DNA from: Nematostella vectensis | Taxonomy: Eukaryota > Cnidaria > Anthozoa > Actiniaria > Edwardsiidae | Reading direction: 5' to 3' | NCBI RefSeq assembly: GCF_932526225.1 | Contig: NC_064046.1 | Coordinates: forward strand, 6,805,219 to 6,869,218 | Length of the DNA: 64,000 nt | Shown here: positions 10,901 through 20,592 of the stretch, one piece after another | Layout: every line of letters begins with the position of its first letter | Numbering within the stretch: the first letter of the stretch is position 1 | Made by a program: the position numbers and the translations under genes | Notes under the pieces: generated by a model | The model's input: only the letters and a program-made list of their open reading frames with translations | Told to the model about the DNA's origin: nothing | Database searches by the model: none

Positions 10901-11198
10901 AAAATACTGTAAGACTCTTTGTCTGTCTATGTTTTTAGTACTGTAATACTATGAGACTCTTTGTCTATGTTTAGAGAACTGTGCTACTGTTAGCAAGTCT
11001 CTTTGTCTGTTTATGTTTAGAGTACTGTGCTACTGAAAGTAAGACTCTTTGTCTGTCTCTGTTTCAGAGTCGCACCACATGCCTCGGCAGCCCCCGCTGG
11101 ACCTTGTCCTTGGGCAGGCGCAAGAGTGCCTCAAACTCATGTCTAAGATCGGTCTTGGAGCGTGCGCCTTTGCCACAGTCGAAGAGTTTCTCCAATGA
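1886..11198 (+). CDS. RANBP9/10: Ran-binding protein 9/10 (RanBPM), 3' seven exons; 5' part outside window
   Basis: This is a scaffold protein of the CTLH (GID-type) E3 ubiquitin-ligase complex; in other animals it is nuclear and cytoplasmic. Spliced exons: 1886-1987, 2690-2772, 4175-4287, 5153-5551, 8137-8288, 9162-9273, 11068-11198. All junctions are GT-AG with matching phases and give 363 residues plus stop. In order: end of SPRY ([20 protein letters not shown]), LisH ([14 protein letters not shown]), CTLH ([38 protein letters not shown]), a Ser- and acid-rich linker, then CRA ([14 protein letters not shown]) and the family C-terminus ([13 protein letters not shown]). The ancestral invertebrate gene corresponds to both vertebrate paralogues, so 9 and 10 cannot be separated. 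Most of SPRY should lie upstream of base 1. Introns 3 and 6 carry minisatellites derived from splice sites. Confidence 0.96.
2690..2772 (+). CDS. RANBP9/10: RANBP9/10 exon b: SPRY-LisH linker
   Basis: Acceptor GTTTCCAG, donor AA|GTAAGT, ending in phase 2. It encodes [20 protein letters not shown], matching the family linker pattern (I..FP..D.EG.WQ..IQ) just before LisH. Confidence 0.9.
3278..3348 (+). repeat. 24-bp tandem repeat x 3 and scattered copies of the same core
   Basis: Three exact units start GTTACGGACGTTACATCAG. Single relatives of the core GTTACGGACGTTAC recur near 3487, 3507 and 3529, and as GTAACGGATGTTA near 3719. All lie inside RANBP9/10 intron 2. Confidence 0.8.
4175..4287 (+). 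CDS. RANBP9/10: RANBP9/10 exon c: LisH domain
   Basis: The acceptor is TTATTTTACAG. It encodes [18 protein letters not shown], the LisH dimerisation motif, then ELASIKNRQ-type sequence (DLASIKNRQ here). The donor CAAA|GTGGGT is weak. It is the first unit of the minisatellite that fills the next 560 bp. Confidence 0.94.
4281..4850 (+). repeat. Minisatellite of 29-36 bp units built from the exon c 5' splice site, about 16 copies
   Basis: The full unit is 36 bp and begins AGACAAAGTGGGTA, which is the last coding bases of exon c plus its donor. It continues ACTACTGTATTTGTAGCAAAC. About 13 units keep AAA|GTGGGT. The unit near 4630 reads AAA|GTGAGT, a better donor consensus than the real one. The first unit overlaps the exon. 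Confidence 0.92.
5153..5551 (+). CDS. RANBP9/10: RANBP9/10 exon d: CTLH and acidic/serine linker
   Basis: Acceptor ATTTTTCAG, donor GGA|GTGAGT. The first 50 codons are the CTLH motif. The rest is low-complexity Ser, Pro, Glu and Asp sequence (for example [15 protein letters not shown]), as in vertebrate RANBP9. The phase fits both neighbouring exons. Confidence 0.94.
7925..8090 (+). promoter_or_regulatory. Possible internal promoter upstream of an in-frame ATG
   Basis: TGACGTCA (7934-7941) is followed directly by CCAAT (7943-7947). About 140 bp downstream ACAAAATGGCGG places an ATG at 8088 in frame with the CRA exon and open through its acceptor. This could start a short CRA-only isoform. 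No TATA box is seen. A second TGACGTCA (6327) with an octamer-like ATTTGCAT (6311) lies further upstream. Confidence 0.3.
8137..8288 (+). CDS. RANBP9/10: RANBP9/10 exon e: start of CRA domain
   Basis: The acceptor at TTGTCGACAG is chosen because it alone restores the phase left by exon d; the earlier AG at 8110 does not. It encodes [19 protein letters not shown] and ANKKALE, matching the family CRA start. The open frame also runs upstream through the exon boundary to an ATG at 8088. Confidence 0.88.
8941..9020. repeat. Two overlapping inverted repeats sharing one arm
   Basis: 8941-8992 folds with arms of about 24 bp (GAGGGAAAC.TAGAAGACAAA and its imperfect complement). 8978-8994 and 9004-9020 are a perfect 17-bp inverted repeat (TTCTAAATTTCCCTCAT) with a 9-base loop. 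The middle arm can pair only one way at a time. Confidence 0.85.
9162..9273 (+). CDS. RANBP9/10: RANBP9/10 exon f: CRA domain core
   Basis: Acceptor TTGCATCACAG, donor CTCG|GTAAGC. It encodes [20 protein letters not shown] and [13 protein letters not shown], close to the family sequence. Confidence 0.94.
9353..9455 (+). repeat. 3'-splice-site-like tandem repeat, left block
   Basis: Diverged units of CTCTTTGTCTGT..CTGTTTAG, the same polypyrimidine tract plus AG that precedes the terminal exon. The block is separated from its partner block (10780-11067) by about 1.3 kb of unrelated sequence. Confidence 0.75.
9461..9625 (+). repeat. ATTACGCG-rich degenerate repeat
   Basis: Repeated pieces such as AATTACGCGGGATT and CTAAATTACGC recur about every 25-40 bases. 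It sits just after the left acceptor-repeat block in RANBP9/10 intron 6. Confidence 0.6.
9839..9907. repeat. Perfect 32-bp inverted repeat with 5-base loop
   Basis: Arms 9839-9870 and 9876-9907 are exactly complementary (inner part CGAAGAATATCTGTCTTTTT), with loop ACGAG. It is a strong intronic hairpin. It could be a recent palindromic duplication or a hairpin RNA source. Confidence 0.9.
10780..11067 (+). repeat. 3'-splice-site tandem repeat, right block ending in the real acceptor
   Basis: About seven units of 35-50 bp read AGAGTACTGTGCTACTG..AGACTCTTTGTCTGT.TATGTTTAG. Each ends in a pyrimidine-rich AG followed by AG. The last unit is the functional acceptor CTGTCTCTGTTTCAG|AG of the terminal exon. 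Confidence 0.88.
11068..11198 (+). CDS. RANBP9/10: RANBP9/10 terminal exon: CRA end and stop
   Basis: The acceptor is CTCTGTTTCAG. It encodes [20 protein letters not shown] and ends [13 protein letters not shown] then TGA, which matches the family C-terminus. The acceptor tract is the last unit of the tandem repeat upstream. Confidence 0.93.
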
Positions 11199-13616
11199 TT
11201 TTTATTTGTGAATAGCTCTCGTTGTCTTTTCAAGTCTCTACTCGCTTCTCCTCACATGTAGGACATGACACTTCTCACGCTAATGCGCTGCCATACTTCG
11301 AGCAAGATACGGTCTCTTGCGACCGCTGTACATAAAGGGATCGGGGTGGGTGAGTAGGTGTAAATTCTTATACATACTAGAGGTAGTTAGGTACATTTCA
11401 TGCGGATTCGTTAGACAAGAAAAGCACGCGTCTTTTGCAATGAAATGAAAGCCATCCGTGGTAGACAGAGTAACAAAGGGAATAATTTCGTAAGTTAGGG
11501 AGAGGGGGAAATAGCGAAAGTAATGGGAAGGAGGGGGCATCCTGCTGGCAGACCTTTTCTTATATTATTGTAAGTTCCCTCTGGCAAAATCCCCTGGGCA
11601 CCAGTAGGTTTTCGCCCCCAACGCTTTATCCTTTCGCCATTTTTTTTTCCTGCGCTTTCGGGTTTTTGGTGCTAGAGCCTTTGGAGCACAGAGTACGACC
11701 TAACGAACCCGTAAAAAAGCATTGACAAGGATTGTACTATTAAGATGAACGCTTTAATTTCTTAATAGAGAGGGAGAGAAAAGTCTGCTAGCAGGGTAAA
11801 CAAAAAATTATGTCTCAGAATGTCGAAAACCCGAAGCAATTAGTCCTTCCAACACCACGGAGCATGGTATAATACTGCATAAGGTACAAGAAGAAATGCT
11901 AAAAGCTTCCAACAATGCTGGCCCTACTTATAGTGCCACGTGCGCTACCTCCAAGACAAAGAAGTTTAGCTAGTTAGTATGCGAGGCTAGTTAGTATGCG
12001 AGGATCACCGTTTTGACTTACATAAACTTTAGGACAACTAGGAGAGTTCTGTAGTTTCAAGATGTTCACTAAAATGTTTCTTTGCCGTGTTTGTTGGTTA
12101 GGAAAGTTTATTTCAGTCAGATGGTACATTTCTCGCATTCTTTTGGGCTTCACAAAAAACTCAATACGCCAAGGTAGCGTGCGTCGTTCTGTAATACGTG
12201 GCTTGTAGCTTGTTGTGCCGCAATTGACAGCTGGGCCAGGTTTCGACTTTGAAATACACCAACTGGGTGTAGGTGTAGAATAAGTAACCAGACTAGATGG
12301 TGAGATCATCCATTTATACAAGACATATACGCATACTTACAGAATTTCGCGTAAAGTTCATCTCATAGAGCAAGGTTCGTCATTTGCCACCTGGTGAGAA
12401 AGGGGTACTTTTCTACTTCAAATCTATTCGTTATTTTTTTTCCGCATATGAACTTTTATTCTCTTTGTTTTTTGCACAGTCAAGCCCCTATCATCCCCAA
12501 ATAGGCAAATCCGAAAGGACAAAGCAAAGAAAGCGAGCCTTTGGTTTAACTTACTGGGGTTTTTCACCTTGAGGTTTATTATTGCACGTTTTAGAATCAT
12601 ATACCGAAATGATATTGAAACTAAAGATTCTTGTTAAAATTGTTTGGTAAATATAAGGGAAAGTTCATTTGGGGGAGGGAGGGTGAGGATACTGTGGGAG
12701 GGCCGCGAGAAATTCCCGAGGTCTTAAGGGGGGGGGGGGGTCGAAAGTATATGGATTTCAAAAGGGGGTATCACCGATTTCTTTGGCTGTTGTCTCTTCT
12801 ATATAATTTGACCAAGTGTCAAATCAGGCTTCTTGGTTCAACGAGTTTCGGTTTCGGGGCAGTTATTGGCATGCAAAATCCAGGAGTACAGGATACGTAT
12901 GCAATGCAAACCTGTATATACATTTTGTTTTCATGGTTTCCCCTATATGATATTTATAAAGTACCAAGAGACCATGATGTAAGAGAACGAATCCCCGTGG
13001 CCCATGATTTCGTCCTTGGAAGTTATTTTGGATTGCGCGAGCTTGTCAATCATAGCATCCATATATGGTTCGTCGCGCCATATTTGGTTATGGGCAGCTC
13101 GCGAGCTTTACATTTTCACAAACTTTTTTTCCCTCTGCATTTCTTTACTTCGTTCTCTACCTTTTTTTTATCCTTTTAGCTGCTCCTCATGATCACAATG
13201 CTACTTGTAGAATGGTGTCTGTACAGGAGCCGAAATGATCCCCAAAAGTACCCTAACTGATCTCGGAACCCGAAAAGATGCCGACGGGTCCCCCGAAGTC
13301 AGCCCCAAGTAATTGCAGTAATAGACAAAGGGAAAGCAGAAAAAAAAACCCTTGCAGCGGCTCTATTTCTAAACACCGTGACTTAAAAAACTCTTAAATT
13401 CCAATACATTGCCCCGGCGGTTAACCCATAACCAGTCCAAAACAAATACACAACTTTTAATTGTCACTGAAAAGAGTACAACATAAAAATAGCATAGCCT
13501 TGCTCAGAACAACCAAACTTTTTACCTTCCATTACACCCTAAACATTTGCAGTTCTGACACATGACTCTGACACTTTAAATCTCGTTTCCGGTAAACATC
13601 ACCCCCAAAAAGTCTA
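11199..13616. other. Region downstream of RANBP9/10 with no recognised gene
   Basis: The 3' UTR should start here, but no clear AATAAA follows soon after the stop. Open frames at 11280-11540 (-), 11974-12321 (-) and 12631-13179 (+) match no family I know and show no splice-site or domain support. A run of 12 G lies at about 12729. Short GGAACCCGAAAAGATGCC-type sequence near 13263 resembles 18655-18760. Confidence 0.6.
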
Positions 13617-13914
13617 TAATATATAGATTTAGGCACTGCCTAAAAGCGGAGCCAGCATTGAACACCTTCTTTGTTGACTGATTGAGGTATTTTTGGGGGA
13701 TCTAGGATCCTGCTCTTTACTGAGATTTATTTATTGTACCAACCAAATGGATCCAGGTCTTATTCAATAATTTAAATTATGCAGTACATCAAAGTTAACA
13801 AACACAATTCCTGGTGTGAATATTGCTGTCAAAGTTGTCAAGAGTCTAATGGTAAATTCTTATGTCCCATCATAGAAGTTTATAAATATATTTTTTTTAA
13901 TCAAAACAATACTC

Positions 13915-14462
13915 CGACAAGCTTTGCCCTTGTGCAGAATAGGTCATGGATGTAACAGCATTCCACAGATTTGAAATAATATATTTAGACTGTTTAGATG
14001 CCATACTGTAATTTTATGTATTGATTTAGTGGCGATTCTCTCATTCATTGGACCGAATATTCAGAAAAATGTCTGGAAATTAAAATCCAAAAATATATCT
14101 CCTTTCATGCATTACATATTGGTGCACCCATTTACCATATAGTGGCCTTGTTGTTGGTGGCCTACTCCAAAATGAATGCAATGAAGAAAATACAAATTGA
14201 TTTTGGAAGCAAATCCTAAAAAAACATCTAAGGAATCACTGACAGTGCTAAAATGCTAACTTCTAATTTCAAACCAAACCCTTTCATTGATCTATGTTTG
14301 GGGTAGAGAGGAAGGAAAGAATATCAATTGACTAAAAAATAGTCGACGGGGGAGGAGATATAAAGGGAATTGACTCAACTTGAAAGGTTTGTTGAATAAA
14401 ATATAACAGTAATGAAAATAATTTGATTGAGCATTTCTTGACATTTCCCCTTTCCCATTATC
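13915..14462 (+). repeat. Diverged direct repeat, copy A (partner 16130-16680)
   Basis: It starts GACAAGCTTTG.CCTTG and ends near TTTCCCCTTT.CCATTATCTT. The same landmarks recur in the same order at 16130-16680 with substantial divergence. The copies flank the piggyBac insertion. The right arm of the giant inverted repeat keeps only copy A. Confidence 0.7.
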
Positions 14463-14466
14463 TTAA

Positions 14467-16102
14467 CCCTTTCATCACCACAGGCCTCTAAAGAGGCCAT
14501 GTCTATGCTATCCAAGCTATGTGAACAGAATTCTATTATTGAAAAAGAACAAGGTTGTTGCTAGTGTTATAAAGTTTAAGTATCCTGCCCTAAAAAACCC
14601 TTCCCTTAATAAAAGTTTCATTAATGTACATTTGTAAAGCTACATTCTGAAGCTACTGAAGCCCAATGAAGCTACTGAAGCCCAATGTGTGTCACATCCT
14701 GCTGTTCCTGGAGCCTAATTAGCATTCCCCACTAATTTACACACCAAAACAAAACATGCATGCTCAGTAGGTTTTGGAGGCAGATTGTAAAGAATAAAGC
14801 ACAGAAACAAGTAGTGCAGATAATGAAGTTTTTAATGAACCAAAATATTGGCGTTTTGCCACTATTGCTTAGAACTATAATGATTTGAATTTACAATTTC
14901 ATACAAAAATTCAAATTTCGCCCCATCTTTACCAATGATCTCAAATTTTGCATCATTTACAAGATTATTGTTTATCTTAGACACAAAATATAAATAGAAC
15001 ATATAATAACCACATCATAGCCGAGTCTATGGACACGCTGTCTGTTTTCTTGCCCAAGGTAAACTTTGTAGTTGCACACGTAGCCGTTGTTCGCGTCGGC
15101 CGCCATCCACACTTTTATGCCGTATTTCATCGGCTTTGCAGGCATATATTGGCGAAAGCAAAGTCTTCCCTTGAAGGCAATCATTCCCTCATCGACTGAT
15201 TTGTCCTTTGAGGGCCCGTAAGCTTGCTGGATATTTTTTAAGACATCGCTCAGTACTGGGCGAACTTTAAAGAGACGGTCGTAATCGGCGTCCCCATGTT
15301 GTGGCTCGTTGTTCGGATCGCTGAAGTGCAGGAATTGGGCGATCTCTTCAAACCTTGTCTTGGGAATCACGTCCTGAATCCCAAGGTTTCCAAATAGGGG
15401 GTTTTGAGACCAATAAAGGGCTTGCTGTGGCAAGGAATTAATTCCCATCGAGAGCACTACCCCAAGGAACATGCAGAGTTCGTCGGGAGTGACGTCCTTC
15501 CACTCCGCCAGCCGTGCCTCTCTATCGGCCTTCTGCCCGATAATAAATTGTGCATATCGTTTAGTTTCGTCAGAAATTAAACCAATAAGTTCATCCGAAA
15601 ACATCAGCTTTTGCATCTTCTGATACCGTTTTCTTCAACCGTTGTTGCCCGTTGAAGTCCTTGAGGTCGAAATGCATGAGTTGCTCCAACCAATTTTCAA
15701 CACTATCTTCATCGCTCTCGTCTTCGCTTTCTTCCTCAGAAGAAAGTTCAAAACCCTGAAACTCATTTTTAGAATTGTTTACATAATCATTCTCGTCAGG
15801 ATTAACACCAAAAATTGCTCTAAATTCGCTCGCATCGATCGCTAAAGATTCCGCCATGTTTGCAGTACAGGGGTGACTGATAAGTTTTCGGTCGGCGCTC
15901 ACGCACTTTATACAATGATAAATTATGCGCAGTTGGTGGGATTTGATTGGCTAATGTCGTAAGAACAATAGTCCACGTGTTTCCTGCAGCATAAATTCCC
16001 TAGGGAGGAGAGGGACGATTGTTTTGAGTTGCAAATTGGCCGCTTTTGGCCGCTCCAGGAAAAACGTCACACTTCCGTTTGGCCGTTTTGATAGTGAAAG
16101 GG
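14467..16102 (-). mobile_element. piggyBac-like element, 1.64 kb, TTAA target duplication
   Basis: TTAA at 14463-14466 and at 16103-16106 bounds a segment whose ends both read CCCTTTCA inward, as expected for piggyBac. Inside lies a truncated transposase on the minus strand. The left subterminal region has a GGCCTCTAAAGAGGCC hairpin. One oddity: a 30-bp stretch just outside the right end (16103-16132) also occurs inside the element at 14623-14652. Confidence 0.72.
14972..15902 (-). pseudogene. piggyBac-derived transposase, N-terminal half, frameshifted
   Basis: Two overlapping frames (15902-15591, then 15616-14972) form one protein. It has an acidic N-terminus (SSEEESEDESDEDSVE), then the DDE_Tnp_1_7-type region with DELCMFLGVVLSMGI, TRFEEIAQFLHFSD and the first catalytic aspartate in SVDEGMIAFKGRLCFRQYMP. 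It stops shortly after YVCNYKVYLG, so the later catalytic aspartates and the C-terminal Cys-rich domain are absent. With the frameshift near 15600 it cannot encode an active transposase. The start is taken at 15902 because the acidic leader is typical of the family. Confidence 0.85.
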
Positions 16103-16129
16103 TTAATGTACATTTGTAAAGCTACATTC

Positions 16130-16680
16130 TGACAAGCTTTGTCCTTGCAAAGAACAAGTAATGGATGAAACAGGATTTCAAAGATAGAATATAGTGTCAG
16201 ACACAATTTTAGATAAGATGCAATACTGAAGTTTTAATGTACCATTTGAAGTGGTGATTTCCCATCCCCATGGGAATTAATATCTACAAATATACATCCA
16301 GTAATGCATTATATTTTGGTGTTTTTAGAAACCCTGGATCCAACCATTCCAATGAAATAAATCTAAACCTTTAAAATAAATGTAATGGAAAAGGAAAGGA
16401 AATCCTAAAAAGAAGATATAAGTGAAAGTACTAAGTAAAAATTTCTAATTTAAAAATCAAATCTGTTTATTAATTTATTTTTGGTGTAGAGGGGAAATAG
16501 CAAAGAGCATCAATTGCATAAAAATAGTCAACATGGAGAAGGAAAGGAAGAAATATTACTCTTCTTTAAATGTTTGAAAAGAAAATATAATAACAATAAT
16601 GTGATAATTATATTCAGTACTTTCCTAAAATTTCCCCTTTACCATTATCTTTAGGTTAATAGAAAACTGTTTTCGTTACA
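16130..16680 (+). repeat. Diverged direct repeat, copy A-prime
   Basis: Partner of 13915-14462. It begins right after the TTAA-flanked piggyBac end. It is more diverged from copy A than the two inverted arms are from each other, so the duplication predates the inversion or pairing of the arms. Confidence 0.65.
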
Positions 16681-18062
16681 GATTTATTATTTAAAAAGCA
16701 AAATTATGTTTTTCGTTTTATATAATATAAGTATCTTGTTCTAAAAAAAACCTATTGAGTGTGTACTGCTGAATCACATAGTAATGCCCTAGTCATTTGA
16801 GCCCCCTCCCTTATGGTCCTGGGGAAGTCAGGGGTTAATGTGGGGTTTTAGATTACTTTTTAACCAGAATATATCAAGAGGGGTGGTGGTATTGACTGTT
16901 TTTGACTCTTAACTTGGAAACAGGCTTTTATTAAAGTCTAATCCCCCACCCTTTCCTGGGACCATGTGTGTGGGGGTATCAAATGACTAGTGAATAAGAA
17001 CTCCCTACTGTCTTTCAGACATGTCTTTCAAGACATGGTTTTCAATTCTCATGTCTTCCAGTCTTTAGCATTCATCTTGGCCCTCAGGTAGTCCCTGGTT
17101 CATAAAAGAGTAACATTTCTTTCAAAACAATCTTTTCATCAAGACATTTATAATCTGACTAATTTCCACAAATATTTGAAAACATAATAGACACATGAGA
17201 TGTAAGATGCAGACAATAACAATACATATTGGCAACAGGGGTTAAATTTTGTTTTGTTTTTATCCTCGGTAAGGAAAATTTTTCTTGTAAGTTGAAAAAG
17301 CTGCTGTATCTTCTAAGGATATGTATCTTCTTAGGACTAAGAGCACAGGATATAAAGACAAGAACAATCTTCTTTAGCAGTATTTGACAAATGCAACACG
17401 ATATTGGTTAGCCTTTATGAAATATCTCAACACAATCAATCTGCCCTGAAGAAGTCTTATTAAAGACGAATTCAAGTTTTTGTTGTATTGTATTTTATTC
17501 AACACAATCAAGAATATAGATAAAACGAAGAATGTCAAAACAAAACCTGTTATGCTCAAATAATTTGATTACTAAGTTAAGTACTCGCATTCTCAAAGCA
17601 TACAAAAAGGACAACGAAAAGCCTAATAACTGTCATATTCTCAATACACAATACAAATCGTCGTCCGAAACTCACCTTGCATTGTTTTTTTTATCGTTTT
17701 CTTGTGGTTCTTTTCGCTTTTTAATGTGAACTGTTACTTGCTTAAATTTACTAGCTAAAACCAGATAAATCTTGGCGTGAATGAATGTTAGTAGATCTCC
17801 TCTAGTTGACTTTATCCTTAGGTCACAAAATTTGAGGCAAAATAAATAATCATCGCATAATCGACAAGAACTTTTTCCCTTGCTCCGTGCTTGTATTTAG
17901 TCGCCATTTCGGGGCCGAGTGGGGCCTGGGAGTCGCGCGGCTGACTGGCTGGCTGGCGAGTGACACCACAGGGTACAAAAACCAAGTCGCATACCTATAC
18001 CATATTTCTATGCCTATAAGGCCACGCGCGCGGCCTGCGGCCGCGCTTAGCTCCGCTATTAA

Positions 18063-19465
18063 TTTGACAACCAAACGTGCATTTCACCACGAAATCCATG
18101 TAGACACGAGAGAATATTTACCGACACATTTTAAGGCAGCCGGTTTGGCCGACAAGATGGAATGACAGAAGCACTCCAACAACCCTTAAATATTAAGAGA
18201 TGGGGCTCTTGTTGAAAGCAATATTGTGTCGATATGTGAGTTTTGAATTTCCTCGTAGTCGTGCCTACAACTGTGCATGATCTCATGATAGGTCTTTCAT
18301 TCACTGAATACACAAACAAAAAAAGGAATAAAAAATAAACTTAACACATTTCGCTTCCTATGGAAAGAATCATGTCTTATCTATTTAGACTTTATTTTAT
18401 GGCTTGTTATGTATAAATGGTTTATTCACACCTGGTTCTTCAAATTACTATCACGTAAATTGTTATTTGACCCCAATTTCTTACTCAACCACTTTATTTC
18501 CCGCGCAGTCGAATATTAAAATCTTAATACTATGGTTTTAGTTTAAATTTCCTGATAGTAACACAAATAACGCTAAAATGTTTCATATGTTTTTAAAACT
18601 GAAAGCCAATCCTTCCACATTCCTTCTGTTTGTCCATTACTGCAATTCCTTGTGGTTCATTTCGGGGACTCCTGTGGATCGTTTCGGGTCCCGGGGTCAA
18701 TTGGGGGACTTTTGGGGATCGTTTCGGGTCCTGGGGTAATTTCGGGTCTTGTACATGTCCTGTAAAGTTAGCTATGGTGGCCGACAGTTGTCATAGAGAT
18801 TTTTGATATATTTTGTTTTTTAGCGTTTTTATTTTTTTTTCATCTTTTAAAAATATATAGAGAACGGTTTTAGACAAATATAAAGTCATTTAAGTTTCGT
18901 TTTTTCCCCCTTTATTTATTCCAGATTTCCCATACATTCTATTAATATCCCCTCCCCCCCACCCACCCTTCCCCTTAACTATATTGCTTAATTTTTGAAC
19001 TTGTTCTTTAATCTACTTCTTTATTGAACTTCCTTCTTTATTGAACAGTCACCCGCTTGTCAAGCCTATTATCAATCTTCTTATCCTAGAATATATCACA
19101 TTTTTTTTCCATTTGCTATCGAAAGCTCCATTTTTTCTCCTTTGCTATCGAAAGCTCCATTTTGTTTACTTTTTTAATCTCGCCCTAAAAAGTTATCAAA
19201 AGAAAGTTTTTGGTTTTGTCTTTTACATGTGAATATAAAAGACTTGGCTAATAAAATTATATGATTAACTGGAATAACTTGCTTGTTTGACTCATCAAGT
19301 ACTCCCAAATAATATCCATACTTCGTTTTAATATTTTTCCTCCAAAAAGTTCTCAACTTCCAGCCAAAAAGGTTAAACAATGGGACAAATAATAACAGAT
19401 GGAAAAGAGTCTCATCTGTCTCGCTGCAAAAAGAACAGGAAAGGGACTTTACTTTGCCTATTTGG
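18063..19465. other. Left spacer of the giant inverted repeat, no gene recognised
   Basis: AT-rich sequence. 18655-18760 has degenerate repeats of GGATCGTTTCGGGTCC. TTTGCTATCGAAAGCTCCAT occurs twice at about 19110-19160. No coding match found. Confidence 0.6.
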
Positions 19466-20305
19466 TACTAGTAAACCAAATCTCAGGGCGAGTTGTCGTT
19501 TTTGCTTTACGCCCCGTAATTTCTCGGTATTATAATTACTTACTACTAGTAAACCAAATCTCAGGGCAAGTTGTTGTTTTTGCTTTACGCACCGTTATTT
19601 ATCGGTATTATAATTACTTACTACTAGTAAACCAAATCTCGGGGCGAGTTGTCGTTTTTGCTTTACGCCCCGTTATTTATCGGTATTATAATTACTAAGT
19701 ACTAGTAAACCGAATCTCGGGGCGTGTTGTCGTTTTTGCTTTACTACCCGTAATTTCTCGGTATCACGGGGCGAGTTGTCGTTTTTGCTCTACGCCCCGT
19801 AATTTCTTGGTACTAATAAACCAAATCTCGGGGCGAGTTGTCGTTTTTGCTTTACGCCCCGTAATTTATCAGTATTATATTACTTATTACTAGTAGACCA
19901 AATCTCGGGGCGAGTTTTCGTTTTTGCTTTACGCCCTGTAATTTCATTTAATAGTATAGTTGTTATTATACTAGTAAACCAAATCTCAGGGCGAGTTGTC
20001 GTTTTTGCTTTACGCCCCGTAATTTATCGGTATTATATTACTTATTACTAGTAAACCAAATCTCGGGGCGAGTTGTCGTTTTTGCTTTACGCCCCGTAAT
20101 TTCTCGGTATTATAATTACTTACTACTAATAAACAAAATCTCGGGACGAGTTGTCGTTTTTGCTTTACGTTCCGTAAATTCTCGGTATTATATTACTTAT
20201 TACTAGTAAACCAAATCTCGGGGCGGGTTGTCGTTTTTGCTTTACGCCCCGTAATTTCTCGGTATTATAATTACTTACTACTAATAAACCAAATCTCGGG
20301 AGTTA
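19466..20305 (+). repeat. Minisatellite, about 78 bp x 12 (one short unit)
   Basis: The unit contains ACTAGTAAACCAAATCTCGG, GGCGAGTTGTCGTTTTTGCT, TTACGCCCCGTAATTTCTCG and an AT-rich tail. GGGGCG and CGCCCC within each unit can pair. Because 78 is divisible by 3, three units give an open frame with a 26-residue repeat, but there is no sign of a gene. The array abuts the Gypsy element. Confidence 0.93.
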
Positions 20306-20324
20306 TCATTTTTGCCGTCATTGT

Positions 20325-20418
20325 TGTAAGGTTGTGTGCGAGTCGCCATATTGGAATTCAAAACTGCTTTATTCCCAAGATGCATCGCGATACATTGGTG
20401 ATGGTAACACACTTTACA
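20325..20418 (-). repeat. 3' LTR of Gypsy element (94 bp)
   Basis: TGTAA...TTACA ends; nearly identical to 23703-23796. In element orientation a purine-rich ACAAAGGGATA lies just before it and may be the polypurine tract. Confidence 0.92.
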
Positions 20419-20592
20419 TATCCCTTTGTTCATAACAAACTGTTACATGTGATTTGGTATGAAGTGGAATAAAACTGAAACTAGACAACTGTCTGTGTGC
20501 TAGATAGCTTGACATGCAGTAAACAATGTTAACATGAACAATAACGGAAATATGGGTGGATATGCCGCAGTGGCATCAGTCACTGGTGATAA

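Larger units (their letters stand above)
13617..18062 (+). mobile_element. Left arm of giant inverted repeat (transposon-like unit)
   Basis: This arm matches the reverse complement of 24157-26509 with few differences over about 2.35 kb. The outer end reads TAATATATAGATTTAGGCAC and the inner end GCTTAGCTCCGCTATTAA. The left arm is longer because 14616-16727 (2.1 kb, with most of a piggyBac element) is missing from the right arm. Each arm has AGCGGAGC near both its ends, so each may be a complete element. AGTC occurs just outside both outer ends (13611, 26509) as a possible short target duplication. Confidence 0.85.

Noticed and set aside
12631-13179. 182-codon plus-strand frame downstream of RANBP9/10
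   Set aside because: Begins with a poly(G) run, has low-quality hydrophobic composition, no domain and no splice-site context.
19466-20305. CRISPR-like regular repeats
   Set aside because: The units are contiguous tandem copies without unique spacers, in an animal genome.
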